Below are positions 17,054-25,024 of a DNA stretch of 40,023 bases, piece after piece. The DNA is from DAOUMU01 sp034409055 (GTDB taxonomy: Bacteria; Chloroflexota; Anaerolineae; 4572-78; J111): positions 1 to 40,023 of the forward strand of contig DAOUMU010000502.1 in assembly GCA_034409055.1 (NCBI GenBank), read 5' to 3'. A program made the translations under genes and the position numbers. A model generated the notes under the pieces. That model ran no database searches and was not told where the DNA came from. It saw only the letters and a list, made by a program, of their open reading frames with translations. Position 1 is the first letter of the stretch. Each line of letters opens with the position of its first letter.

Positions 17054-17127
17054 GGACGCCGCTTAACACAGATCAAAAAACAAAAATTTAAAAAAGAATC
17101 AGCGTGTATCAGCGTTCATCTGCGTCC
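17054..17127. repeat. Palindromic GGACGCAGA-type repeat R5
   Basis: About 74 bp, with a left end GGACGCCGCTTAACACAGAT and a right end CAGCGTTCATCTGCGTCC around an A-rich centre. Its right end encodes the last residues and the stop of the helicase. Confidence 0.8.
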
Positions 17128-20100
17128 CATTTTTTACTTCGGGCCAACAGTTCACGCAGGTTATAGTTCACACTGGTCACCCCAAAATCCGGCTCTTTGC
17201 TAAAGGGTTTAGCCACGTAGCGCGGTGGCCGGGCCTGGCTATCTTCTACCTCGACCAGCGCCAGCAGGTACTGCTCCGGCGCGTTGATGGCGGTTAAAAT
17301 CTCGTTACGGGTCACCGTCACCGTGTCGGCCCCGGCCCGGCGACCCTTCACCTCGATAAAGCGCAGTCGACCGGTGCTGGGGTCCAGGCTCTCGATGTCG
17401 TAGCCCAGGTTGTCCTGGCTGACGTCGCGGGGGTGGTTGTTCAGGGCGGTCTCGGCCTGCATCACCGCCTGCATGGCAATGGCCTCGGTGATGCGGGTGT
17501 CGATCAATTCGGGCGGGGTCCGTTCCCCCAGCAACAGCCCAATGGGGACCACAATCGCCCCACCGATGATCACCGGCGGCGCGGCGGAGATTTGCCGCTC
17601 CAGGGCCAGTTCCTCTTTGCGCCGTTCCAGGCGGGCGGCCAGATCGTCGGCCCGTTGCTGGGCCAGGGCCGCGTTCAAGCGCACGTTGACTCTGCCCTCT
17701 TTTTCCTGCTGGCGCAGTTCGGCGGCCCGTTTGTCCCAGTGGTTGATCTCTTTGGTCAGGCGTTCCTGGACCGCGGCCAGGGTTTTGTCGATCAGTTCTT
17801 CCCGGCGTTGGCGTACCCGCTGCAAATGGCGCGGCACCAGGTTTTCGATGGCGTAGGCCGCCACCTGGCTCTCTAACGCCTCGCCGGATAGCCACGCCGC
17901 GGCCAGGGCAGGTTGTAGTTGGGCCAGCTCCTCGGCGGTGGCCGGGCGATAATCCAGGTAGGGTGCGCTGCCACCGGCCCGAATCTGCCCGGCCTGGTTG
18001 ATCTCTACAAAATGAACCTCGCGGGAAATAACGCGCTTGTCCCCACTTTGGACCGTGTGCGCATCCTGAATGTTTTGTTCCAGGAAGAACAGCACCTGGG
18101 GCGACTGGCCGGGGTCGGTCGGGTCCACCAGCACCGTACCCGAGCGCAGCAGGGGCCGGTGCTTGTCCAACATCAGGTCAATCACCGTATCCAGCAGGGG
18201 ATGGCCGGGGCAGATAAAATCGGCCTGGCCGAAGGAGCCGGCTTGGTTCACCAGCTCCTTGTCAAAACAAACCCGGTCGTACTTTTCCCAGACCGGCACG
18301 GTGGTCCCCAGTTCTTTGGCCCGGTTGCGGATACGGGCCGGCACGTAACTGATGCGGTAGCGGCCCGGTTCCCGCTCGCGGATGGAACCGCCCATCATTT
18401 CAAAGGCCTGCCCAAAGAAGGACCTGATGTAATGGGGCTGCAAGCGGCGGGCGGCGTAGCGTTCCATCTCCTCGCGGACACGCATAATTTGGCTGATGTC
18501 CATACTATCGGTGACCAACGAGCGGCTTTCCAGCAACTCCCGCACCCGCTCTTTATCCACGGCATGGTCCACGGTCTGTTCCAACCTGGCCCGAACTTCG
18601 GGCCGGTCGCCGTAGCGGATGGCCTCGATCAGCAGCTTACGTAGGGGTGTTTGGTCGAACAGCGCGCCCAGCACGTCAAAAACCTTGCCTGCCAGGGCTT
18701 TGCTTTCCGTTTCTAGTTTGCGCAGCAGGCGTTCGTACACCTGGCCCTCGCGGGTGTGGCCGGCTACCAGGTTCCACAGGTGGCAGACTTCGGTTTGGCC
18801 AATGCGATGGATGCGGCCAAAGCGCTGTTCCAGTCGATTGGGATTCCAGGGCAGGTCGTAGTTGACCATCAGGTGGGCGCGTTGCAGGTTGATGCCTTCA
18901 CCGGCGGCATCGGTGGCCACCAGAAAATAAACATCCGGGTCGTTGCGGAAACGGTCCTCAATAGCCCGGCGCTGCTCCCGGGGCACGCTGCCGTCAATGT
19001 TGACCATAATGTCGTCGCGGCCAAACAGCGTGCCGATACGCTCACAGAGGTAGGTCAGGGTGTCGCGGTGCTCGGTAAAAATGACCAGCTTTCGGCGCCG
19101 GCCGTTTTCGTCAACCATCCGTTCATCATCTTGCAGCAGGGTGGCCAGTTCCTCCCACTTGCGGTCGGTGCCGCTTTGCCGCAGCCGGTAGGCCATCTTT
19201 TCCAGCCTTTGCAGCGTTTTGATCTCGGCCTTCAGCTCGGCCATGGTCAACGCGGCGGTAGCGCTGTCAATCACCTGTTCTTCGATTTCTTCGATCTCTT
19301 CGGCCAGGGCGTCGTCCAGGTCAACCAGGTCTTCTTCATCGTAGTAACGCGGTTCAGGTTTTTTGACCAATCCGGCCGGTTGCGGGGCTTGCATTTCGGC
19401 CAGCCGCTTCTCCAGCCGCTCGCGGCGGCGCTGGAGCGACTGGTAGATGGCCGCCGGAGACGAGGCCAGGCGGCGCTGCAGAATGGTCAGGGCAAAACCC
19501 ACGGTGCCCCCCCGGCGCTTGTCGTCGAGTTGGTCGGCCCGGTTGAACTCCTGGCGCACGTAATCGGTCACGGTGTCGTAAAGCCGATCTTCGGCGGGCG
19601 ACAGAGGATAACTGACGGTGTAGGCCCGGCGCTCCGGGAAAAGGCGATGACCGTCAAAGCGGTACAAATCTTCCTTGACCATGCGTCGCATGATGTCGGA
19701 AATGTCCACTTCGTGCACCCCTTCGCGGAAGCGCCCTTCAAAACGGTCGGGGTCGATCAAGGCCAGGAACAACTGGAAATCTTCTTCCTTGCCGTTGTGA
19801 GGCGTGGCCGTCATCAACACAAAGTGACGGGCCACGGCACTGAGCAGCTTGCCCAGTTTGTACCGTTTGGTTTCTTCCAGCTCGCCCGCCCAAAAGTGGG
19901 CCGACATCTTGTGGGCCTCGTCCACAATGACCAGGTCCCAATCGGTGCGGCGCAGTTTTTCCTGCAAGTCCTCGTCACGGGCAATCTGGTCCAGGCGAAT
20001 AATCACCAGTTCTTTTTCCAAAAACGGGTTTCCGCTGACCGAGGTCTCAAAGGTCTCGCGGGTCATAATCTCAAAATGAACCTGGAACTTGAACCAGAGT

Positions 20101-20609
20101 TCATCCTGCCACTGCGGGGCCAGATTCCCCGGCACGCAGATCAGGCAGCGCCGCACATCGCCCCGCACCACCAGTTCTTTGATCAGCAAGCCGGCCATAA
20201 TGGTTTTACCCGCGCCAGGGTCGTCGGCCAGCAAAAAGCGCAGGGGCTGGCGGGCCAACATTTCGCCGTACACGCCGGTGATCTGGTGCGGCAGCGGCTC
20301 GATGAGCGAGGTATGCACGGCCAGCACCGGGTCGAACAGGTGGGCCAGGTGGATGCGGTAGGCCTCGGCCACCAGCCGGAACAGTTCTCCATCGGTGTTG
20401 AAGTGCCAGGCCCGTCGGGTTTCTACAACCTCCAGATTGGGTTCATCGTGGCGGAAAAGGAGTTGCGTGCCGGGTTGGCCATCCGCCCGTTTGTAGAACA
20501 GTTCGACGGCGGTTGAGCCGTGCCACTTGACGTCTACAATAGACACACTTTGTCCCGGAACGATCCCCTTGACTTTAACGCTCGGTTTCAGCTCTTCTAG
20601 TTTGGCCAT
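17109..20609 (-). CDS. SNF2-family helicase with C-terminal DUF3883 domain
   Basis: This 1166-residue superfamily 2 DNA translocase is probably the motor of the defence cluster. PHQ (Q motif) lies near 107, Walker A DDPGAGKT at 129-136, DEAH at 230-233, and TATP at 267-270. The C-terminal helicase lobe shows VIFTEHRDTL, ATDAAGEGINLQ and QRFGRIHRIGQ around residues 515-605. A long coiled-coil-like region (~930-1010) precedes a DUF3883 domain (~1060-1150) with GYDIES...RFIEVKGR, a D...E-x-K pattern reminiscent of PD-(D/E)XK nucleases. No strong Shine-Dalgarno precedes the ATG. The final residues DADER and the stop lie inside repeat R5, so the original C-terminus may differ. It is the first gene of the island and has its own promoter. 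Its product probably works with the DUF1156 and DUF499 proteins. Confidence 0.9.
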   Translation of the reverse strand: MAKLEELKPSVKVKGIVPGQSVSIVDVKWHGSTAVELFYKRADGQPGTQLLFRHDEPNLEVVETRRAWHFNTDGELFRLVAEAYRIHLAHLFDPVLAVHTSLIEPLPHQITGVYGEMLARQPLRFLLADDPGAGKTIMAGLLIKELVVRGDVRRCLICVPGNLAPQWQDELWFKFQVHFEIMTRETFETSVSGNPFLEKELVIIRLDQIARDEDLQEKLRRTDWDLVIVDEAHKMSAHFWAGELEETKRYKLGKLLSAVARHFVLMTATPHNGKEEDFQLFLALIDPDRFEGRFREGVHEVDISDIMRRMVKEDLYRFDGHRLFPERRAYTVSYPLSPAEDRLYDTVTDYVRQEFNRADQLDDKRRGGTVGFALTILQRRLASSPAAIYQSLQRRRERLEKRLAEMQAPQPAGLVKKPEPRYYDEEDLVDLDDALAEEIEEIEEQVIDSATAALTMAELKAEIKTLQRLEKMAYRLRQSGTDRKWEELATLLQDDERMVDENGRRRKLVIFTEHRDTLTYLCERIGTLFGRDDIMVNIDGSVPREQRRAIEDRFRNDPDVYFLVATDAAGEGINLQRAHLMVNYDLPWNPNRLEQRFGRIHRIGQTEVCHLWNLVAGHTREGQVYERLLRKLETESKALAGKVFDVLGALFDQTPLRKLLIEAIRYGDRPEVRARLEQTVDHAVDKERVRELLESRSLVTDSMDISQIMRVREEMERYAARRLQPHYIRSFFGQAFEMMGGSIREREPGRYRISYVPARIRNRAKELGTTVPVWEKYDRVCFDKELVNQAGSFGQADFICPGHPLLDTVIDLMLDKHRPLLRSGTVLVDPTDPGQSPQVLFFLEQNIQDAHTVQSGDKRVISREVHFVEINQAGQIRAGGSAPYLDYRPATAEELAQLQPALAAAWLSGEALESQVAAYAIENLVPRHLQRVRQRREELIDKTLAAVQERLTKEINHWDKRAAELRQQEKEGRVNVRLNAALAQQRADDLAARLERRKEELALERQISAAPPVIIGGAIVVPIGLLLGERTPPELIDTRITEAIAMQAVMQAETALNNHPRDVSQDNLGYDIESLDPSTGRLRFIEVKGRRAGADTVTVTRNEILTAINAPEQYLLALVEVEDSQARPPRYVAKPFSKEPDFGVTSVNYNLRELLARSKKWDADER

Positions 20610-20690
20610 GATATTTGTGGAATGTTATTACCCCATAAATGGTTTTTTGACCCCCAAGGAGTAAGAATTTGACCGGTTACTATTTTATTC

Positions 20691-20720
20691 AGTATATCAC
20701 AACTTGCCTTTTGCCGACAA
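20691..20720 (-). promoter_or_regulatory. Candidate promoter for the helicase
   Basis: Read on the minus strand: TTGTCG, 18 bp, then TATACT preceded by TGA (an extended -10). It lies about 82 bp upstream of the helicase ATG, divergent from the rplU promoter. Confidence 0.45.
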
Positions 20721-20797
20721 CCATTTTATCAAATTGCCTTTTACATATCTTGGTAAAATTGGCTTGTTTGCTAACTTTTTGAGATAAAAAGCAGTAT

Positions 20798-20826
20798 TTG
20801 ACACGCCTTCGCGATACAGATATAAT
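20798..20826 (+). promoter_or_regulatory. Consensus sigma70-type promoter of the ribosomal protein operon
   Basis: TTGACA, exactly 17 bp, then TATAAT: a perfect match to the housekeeping consensus, 85 bp upstream of rplU. This is the strongest promoter match I noticed and fits constitutive expression of ribosomal proteins. Confidence 0.9.
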
Positions 20827-20911
20827 TACTTTTTGTGTGTGGCCAAATTATTAATGGTCACACTCGTTTTATGTTCAAGCCCTAAATTTCACTGGAGCGG
20901 AGACGGCAAGG

Positions 20912-21271
20912 ATGTACGCAGTAATAGAAACGGGTAGCAAGCAATATCGGGTGGCTGAAGGCGACGTGATAGACGTGGAAACGTTGCCTGTCGAAGAAGG
21001 TAAAAAAGTAGAGATCGATCGGGTCTTAATGGTGTCTGATGCTGACGGGGTAACGGTGGGTACACCTGTCGTTGAAGGCGCTAAAGTGACGGCCACGATT
21101 GAAGGACATGGACGTGGTAAAAAGGTCATCGTCTATAAACACAAAAAGAATTATCATAAAAAGCAGGGACATCGGCAAGACTTTACCCGCTTGCACATTG
21201 ATGAAATATCAGTGACAGCCAAAGCCGAAGAAAGCCAAGCTGCTGAAGAGGAGAGTGAAGATGGCGCATAA
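20912..21271 (+). CDS. rplU: 50S ribosomal protein bL21
   Basis: This 119-residue protein matches bL21 along its length: MYAVIETGSKQYRV at the start, VEEGKKVEIDRVLMV, GHGRGKKVIVYKHKKNY, and KKQGHRQDFTRLHI, the 23S rRNA-binding end. It has an acidic tail after the conserved core (EESQAAEEESEDGA), an extension seen in several phyla. GGAG precedes the ATG. It overlaps the next gene, rpmA, by 11 bp, so translation is probably coupled. It is expressed from the consensus promoter at 20798-20826. Confidence 0.97.
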   Translation: MYAVIETGSKQYRVAEGDVIDVETLPVEEGKKVEIDRVLMVSDADGVTVGTPVVEGAKVTATIEGHGRGKKVIVYKHKKNYHKKQGHRQDFTRLHIDEISVTAKAEESQAAEEESEDGA

Positions 21272-21521
21272 AAAAGGTGGCGGTTCCAGCCGCAATGGTC
21301 GTGATAGCCAGAACAAACGCCTGGGGGTCAAGAAATTTGGCGGTGAGGTCGTGCGGGCCGGTAATATTCTGGTTCGACAAAAGGGCACTAAATTTCACCC
21401 GGGCATTAATGTAGGTATGGGCAGAGACTATACCTTGTTTGCTACGATTGACGGCTACGTAAAATTTGAGCATATGACCCGCCGTAAGAAACGCATTAGC
21501 GTTTATCCCGAGCGAGTTTAA
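21261..21521 (+). CDS. rpmA: 50S ribosomal protein bL27
   Basis: This 86-residue protein has the diagnostic bL27 N-terminus MAHKKGGGSSRNGRDS, which reaches the peptidyl-transferase centre, and the conserved RLGVKKFGG and RQKGTKFHPG segments. The start is ATG at 21261 with GAGGAG upstream; an in-frame GTG at 21255 lies in that ribosome-binding region and would add two residues. There is no Firmicutes-type cleavable N-terminal extension. It is co-transcribed with rplU. Confidence 0.97.
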   Translation: MAHKKGGGSSRNGRDSQNKRLGVKKFGGEVVRAGNILVRQKGTKFHPGINVGMGRDYTLFATIDGYVKFEHMTRRKKRISVYPERV

Positions 21522-21548
21522 AGTTAACCAATTTTGGTTCTTTGGGAT

Positions 21549-21689
21549 TTTCCGTGGCGCTCGGCCCGGACACGTGCGCCTGCGCGCAGTGCAGGTGTTG
21601 ACAAATCCGGGCCTATATCTTGTGTGTAGAATAGCTATGCCACGATATGTCGGGGATTTGTCAATCCCCTCCGAGCGATTCCACGGAAA
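21549..21689 (+). promoter_or_regulatory. Highly structured leader upstream of rpmE
   Basis: Nested inverted repeats fill this gap. The outer arms are TTTCCGTGG+CGCTCGG (21549-21564) with CCGAGCG+CCACGGAAA (21671-21689). An inner hairpin is GGCCCGGA (21563-21570) with TCCGGGCC (21606-21613). An 11-bp arm, TTGACAAATCC (21598-21608), pairs with GGATTTGTCAA (21654-21664) and overlaps the previous stem by 3 nt. The overlap could allow alternative structures. It is either an rpmE regulatory leader or an inserted palindromic element. Confidence 0.5.
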
Positions 21690-21733
21690 TTCCTGAAGAA
21701 CCCCAATTTTTTCTAAGGAAAGGTTTTTGGGTG

Positions 21734-22216
21734 ATGAAAAAAAGTATTCATCCTACGTATTATCCAGATGCTCAGGTCATTTGTTCTTGCGGGAATACCT
21801 GGACGACCGGTTCCACCCAAAAGGTACTTCGCACGGACGTTTGTTCCAAGTGCCATCCCTTTTTTACCGGTGAACAGCGTATTGTTGATACGGCCGGTCA
21901 GGTAGACCGTTTTATGAAGCGTTTGGATCGCTATAGTGCGCATCAATCTCAGGCGATTAAACGTCAAAAGCAATCGCGGAAAAAGATGGAGGATCGCTTC
22001 TTAAAGCAGCAACTGGCTGCCCTTGATCTCAATAACCGGGTGTATCAGATTTTGCACGAGGCCAACATTGTCACCGTTGGCGACCTGGTCCAAAAAGTTG
22101 AAAAAGGTAAAGAAAGCCTGATGGCCCTTGAAGGTTTTGGTCCGAAAGCCTTTGAAGAGGTCGAGACTAAATTAGCCGAGGCAAGAGAAACCTTCTTTGT
22201 TGAGGCCGCAAAGTAG
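21734..22216 (+). CDS. rpmE: 50S ribosomal protein bL31 with RNA polymerase alpha-CTD-like extension
   Basis: This 160-residue protein starts as a zinc-type bL31: MKKSIHPTYYPDAQVICSCG, with Cys17, Cys19, Cys37 and Cys40 as the expected zinc ligands and HPFFTG after them. Ordinary bL31 is about 65-90 residues; here a basic linker (~65-92) leads to a helical domain (~95-155) with the pattern VYQILHEANIVTVGDLV...GFGPKAFEEVETKLAE. This closely resembles the C-terminal domain of RNA polymerase alpha subunits (helix-hairpin-helix type). ATG at 21734 is supported by AAGGAAAGG upstream; the frame continues upstream to 21647 but that part falls in the structured leader. The tail may bind nucleic acid or another protein; its role is inferred only. 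Confidence 0.92.
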   Translation: MKKSIHPTYYPDAQVICSCGNTWTTGSTQKVLRTDVCSKCHPFFTGEQRIVDTAGQVDRFMKRLDRYSAHQSQAIKRQKQSRKKMEDRFLKQQLAALDLNNRVYQILHEANIVTVGDLVQKVEKGKESLMALEGFGPKAFEEVETKLAEARETFFVEAAK

Positions 22217-22225
22217 AGGTTGGGG

Positions 22226-22343
22226 TTTTGCTAGAGACCAATTTACAATTTACGACACTGGCCCTGTGGGTTTTGGATTTACGATTAGCTCTGGCAGTGA
22301 TTTCAATCGTAAATCGGCAATCTGAAATCGGAAATCGATGTAG
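22226..22343. repeat. 118-bp dispersed repeat, copy A
   Basis: It is nearly identical, with about 4 mismatches and no gaps by eye, to 25025-25142. It starts TTTTGCTAGAGACCAATTT and ends AAATCGATGTAG. Its 3' part has short inverted words (CGATTTACGA-like and TCGTAAATCG-like). It lies between the rpmE stop and the terminator. Confidence 0.9.
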
Positions 22344-22416
22344 TCATTAGTAATTCCAATAACCAATTACCAATAACCAATATTCGGACTGAGTAGTTAC
22401 AGTTGTTTAACGTTTA

Positions 22417-22450
22417 GGGCAGATTACTTAACAAATCTGCCCCTTTTTTT
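22417..22450 (+). terminator. Rho-independent terminator after the rpmE transcript
   Basis: GGGCAGATT and AATCTGCCC form a 9-bp stem with a 9-nt loop, followed by seven Ts. It lies just upstream of tdk, so tdk probably needs its own promoter or read-through. Confidence 0.85.
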
Positions 22451-22464
22451 GGGAGGAAAAGGTA

Positions 22465-23052
22465 GTGTATCACCGTTACGATGGGGGCTGGATTGAACTC
22501 ATTTGTGGTAGTATGTTTAGCGGTAAAACCGAGGAGCTGATTCGACGGGTGAAGAGGGCTGAAATTGCCAGGCAAAAGGTGCAGGTCTTTAAACCCGCTT
22601 TGGATGACCGGTACCGGGCGGATAAGCTCAGTTCTCACGGTGGTAGTTACTATGAAGCCACGATTGTCGAAAACGCGGCCGAAATTGCCGCGCTCGTGGC
22701 CGAAGATACCGACGTGGTGGCGATTGACGAAGTGCAATTTTTTGATTGGACAGTGGCTGAGCTTTGCAATCGATTGGCCAATGAGGGCCGGCGGGTCATC
22801 CTGGCCGGGCTGGACATGGATTTTCGGGGTGAGCCGTTTGGTCCGATGCCCTTGTTGATGGCCCAGGCCGAGGCCGTTGATAAGCTTCAGGCCATCTGTA
22901 TGGTCTGTGGCGCACCGGCCAGCCGGACCCAGCGACTGATTAACGGGCGCCCGGCCAATTACCATGACCCTGTCATTATGGTTGGGGCCAGCGAAGTCTA
23001 TGAGGCCCGCTGCCGGCGCCACCACGAAGTGCCGCATAGTGACCACCTGTAA
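22465..23052 (+). CDS. tdk: Thymidine kinase (type II)
   Basis: This 195-residue enzyme phosphorylates thymidine to dTMP using ATP in the pyrimidine salvage pathway. Walker A GSMFSGKT is near residues 15-22, the catalytic DEVQFFD segment follows DVVAI near 92-98, and GLDMDFRGEPFGPM is the typical lasso-adjacent motif. CMVCGAPAS and a later C-x-x-H-H supply the structural zinc site. Translation starts at GTG 22465, with GGGAGG 8 nt upstream. The rpmE-tdk neighbourhood is common in Gram-positive-related phyla. Confidence 0.96.
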   Translation: MYHRYDGGWIELICGSMFSGKTEELIRRVKRAEIARQKVQVFKPALDDRYRADKLSSHGGSYYEATIVENAAEIAALVAEDTDVVAIDEVQFFDWTVAELCNRLANEGRRVILAGLDMDFRGEPFGPMPLLMAQAEAVDKLQAICMVCGAPASRTQRLINGRPANYHDPVIMVGASEVYEARCRRHHEVPHSDHL

Positions 23053-23066
23053 ATTGTAGAGTATCT

Positions 23067-23624
23067 ATGCCGAACATAAGTATACCCATTACTGGCTGGA
23101 CGGTTGTTTATGTGGCCCTTCTTATTTTTGTGCTGCGCATCATCGGTAGTGCTATGACGACCCTGCGCACCCTGTTGATTATCCGGGGCAGACGATGGAC
23201 AGCGGCTTTGCTTGCTTTTCTTGAAGCGCTTATCTTTGCCCTCACCATTGGGGCTGTGGTGCAAAACCTCTCGAATGTGTGGAATCTGTTGGCCTACTGC
23301 CTGGGCTTTTCAGCCGGTCAGTTTGCCGGTATGTGGTTGGAAGAAAAATTGGCCCTGGGCTATGCGACCTTGCGGGTTGTTTCCCGCGCTCGGAGCCGGC
23401 CCCTGGCCAATGCTGTTCGAGAGGCCGGTTTTGGGGCTACCGAGGACCGGGCCGAAGGTCGTCAAGGAACAGTGGGCGTAATCACGATTACTGTCCATCG
23501 CAAAGATGTCGGGACTGTAAATAAAATTATCGAGGCAACCGACCCTAAAGCTTTTGTAACCATTGAAGAAGCTCGGGCTTTACGACGAGGGTATTTACGC
23601 CTGGGTGGAGGTAAACCGCATTAG
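23067..23624 (+). CDS. UPF0316/DUF2179-type membrane protein
   Basis: This 185-residue protein has three hydrophobic segments at about residues 12-30, 43-65 and 70-88, then a soluble domain (~95-180). The N-terminal motif RIIGSAMTTLRTLLIIRG and the segment ITITVHRKDVGTVNKIIEATDPKAFVTIEEA match the UPF0316 (DUF2179) family. DUF2179 domains also form the C-termini of YitT-type membrane proteins. The biochemical function is unknown. It begins 14 bp after tdk and is probably co-transcribed with it. It converges with the HtrA gene 17 bp downstream. Confidence 0.8.
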   Translation: MPNISIPITGWTVVYVALLIFVLRIIGSAMTTLRTLLIIRGRRWTAALLAFLEALIFALTIGAVVQNLSNVWNLLAYCLGFSAGQFAGMWLEEKLALGYATLRVVSRARSRPLANAVREAGFGATEDRAEGRQGTVGVITITVHRKDVGTVNKIIEATDPKAFVTIEEARALRRGYLRLGGGKPH

Positions 23625-23641
23625 GGGATTACCCCGTCAGC

Positions 23642-24904
23642 CTAATTGATCTCATCTGCCTCCGGGCGAGGGCCAAGGGTCACTTCAAGCATTTGTTCCT
23701 GGCCCTGGCGAATAATGGTCAACGTAACGGTTTGACCGACTTCCCCACGACGACTGAGAAATGAAATCAGATCATCAAAGACATGTACCTCTTCATCTTC
23801 GATGGCAATGATGACGTCGCCTCCAATTTGGGTCACGAAGCCGTTTTCCAACTCAAAATCCCGGGTACCGCTACGCAAACCGGCCTTGTCGGCTGGACTG
23901 CCAGAAATAATTTGTGCTACCAAAGCACCACCGACTTTGGGTAAATCCATCGCTTCGGCAATTTCTGGCGTAACCGTATTGCCGGAGAAGCCGATCCAGG
24001 GATGTTGATATTGGCCGGTTTCAATCAGGCCGGGTACAACCCGTTTGGCCAGGTTGGCCGGAACGGCAAAGCCGACTCCCAAAAAGCTGCGCTCGCCCAG
24101 TCCGGCCTGGCGCGGAACAATGGCCGTGTTGACGCCGATGACCTCACCTTGAGAGTTGAGTAAAGGACCACCGGAATTGCCCGGATTAATGGCCGCATCG
24201 GTTTGAATAATCTCGGGAATGCGAAAGGTGCCGCTTTCCGTGGGCAGGCTGCGCCCCAGTGCACTGATAATGCCACTGGTCAGGGTGCCGTCCAGACCAA
24301 AGGGGTTGCCAATGGCCACCGCTCGTTGACCGACCAATATTTTGTCCGAGTCTCCCCAAGTAACCGGACGCAGACTCTGCGCAGATACGTCAACTTTAAC
24401 CACAGCCAGGTCGCTATCTGGATCGGCGCCCACCACTTCGGCTTTTACAGTCGTACCGTCGAAAAAGGTTACTTCTACTTTGCTGGCGTCGGCCACAACG
24501 TGGTTATTGGTGACGATGTGGCCTTTGTTATCATGAACAAAGCCTGAGCCCTGGCCCTGGGCCGGGAAGAGTCGGTTGGTTTCGGATTCTTCATCATCGA
24601 CCGTAACCACGATATTGACCACCGATGGATTGACTCGCTCGTACAAATTAATGAGTAAGAGTTCCTCGGCATCGGCCTTGGCAATGGCTTCCGGAGGTAA
24701 TGGTGTTGGTTCAGGAATCAACGTCGGAGGTGTTTGTAAGGCCACCTGGGCCTCGTTCAGTTCGTCGTTGGACCTGGTGGCGGCTTGCGTCTCAATCACT
24801 TCAGGTTTTTCCTCGGTTACAGAGGAGAGAGAAATCGGGGACAAACCACAAGCCGACAAAATGAAAATAAACGTAACCAATAAGATAAGGCGTAGTTGTA
24901 ACAA
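23642..24904 (-). CDS. HtrA/DegP-type serine protease, lipoprotein with PDZ domain
   Basis: This 420-residue envelope protease probably degrades or handles misfolded extracytoplasmic proteins. A signal sequence ends in the lipobox LSAC (Cys19), predicting a lipid-anchored exported protein. A disordered Pro/Thr/Glu-rich linker follows (~25-75). The chymotrypsin-like domain has His135 in TNNHVVA, Asp165 in DSDLAVV and Ser244 in GNSGGP, so the catalytic triad is complete. One C-terminal PDZ domain (~300-410) includes GALVAQIISGSPADKAGL. The start is TTG at 24904, with a near-perfect AGGAGGT 5 nt upstream. Upstream (24933-25008) lie two short palindromes. Confidence 0.93.
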   Translation of the reverse strand: MLQLRLILLVTFIFILSACGLSPISLSSVTEEKPEVIETQAATRSNDELNEAQVALQTPPTLIPEPTPLPPEAIAKADAEELLLINLYERVNPSVVNIVVTVDDEESETNRLFPAQGQGSGFVHDNKGHIVTNNHVVADASKVEVTFFDGTTVKAEVVGADPDSDLAVVKVDVSAQSLRPVTWGDSDKILVGQRAVAIGNPFGLDGTLTSGIISALGRSLPTESGTFRIPEIIQTDAAINPGNSGGPLLNSQGEVIGVNTAIVPRQAGLGERSFLGVGFAVPANLAKRVVPGLIETGQYQHPWIGFSGNTVTPEIAEAMDLPKVGGALVAQIISGSPADKAGLRSGTRDFELENGFVTQIGGDVIIAIEDEEVHVFDDLISFLSRRGEVGQTVTLTIIRQGQEQMLEVTLGPRPEADEIN

Positions 24905-24932
24905 GATTACCTCCTAAAAGCTCGGTTTGTAG

Positions 24933-25008
24933 GACAAGTGGCCAACTTGTCGACGCTGCGGGCAAGTTAGGCCTCTTAGGGTCATCACATCGACAAAAAA
25001 TTGTCGAT
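24933..25008. repeat. Pair of short palindromes upstream of the HtrA gene
   Basis: GACAAGT-GGCCA-ACTTGTC (around 24933-24952) and ATCGACAA-AAAA-TTGTCGAT (24989-25008) lie just upstream of the HtrA gene. The second has perfect 8-bp arms. They may be an operator and terminator, or REP-like elements; neither can be assigned. Confidence 0.55.
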
Positions 25009-25024
25009 CTTACTTTGTAAACAA

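Noticed and set aside
12412..17127. CRISPR array
   Set aside because: The repeats are 75-95 bp imperfect palindromes separated by whole genes, with no short regularly spaced units or unique spacers, and no cas gene is present.
18756..20516. Long open frame (586 codons) antisense to the helicase gene
   Set aside because: The helicase motifs on the minus strand are complete. The antisense product shows no domain or plausible start.
21647..21733. Upstream extension of the bL31 frame
   Set aside because: It lies in the structured leader and precedes the universally conserved MKKSIHP start, which has its own ribosome-binding site.
23625..23641. GGGGATTACCCC as a terminator between convergent genes
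   Set aside because: The stem is only four or five bp, with no T-run.
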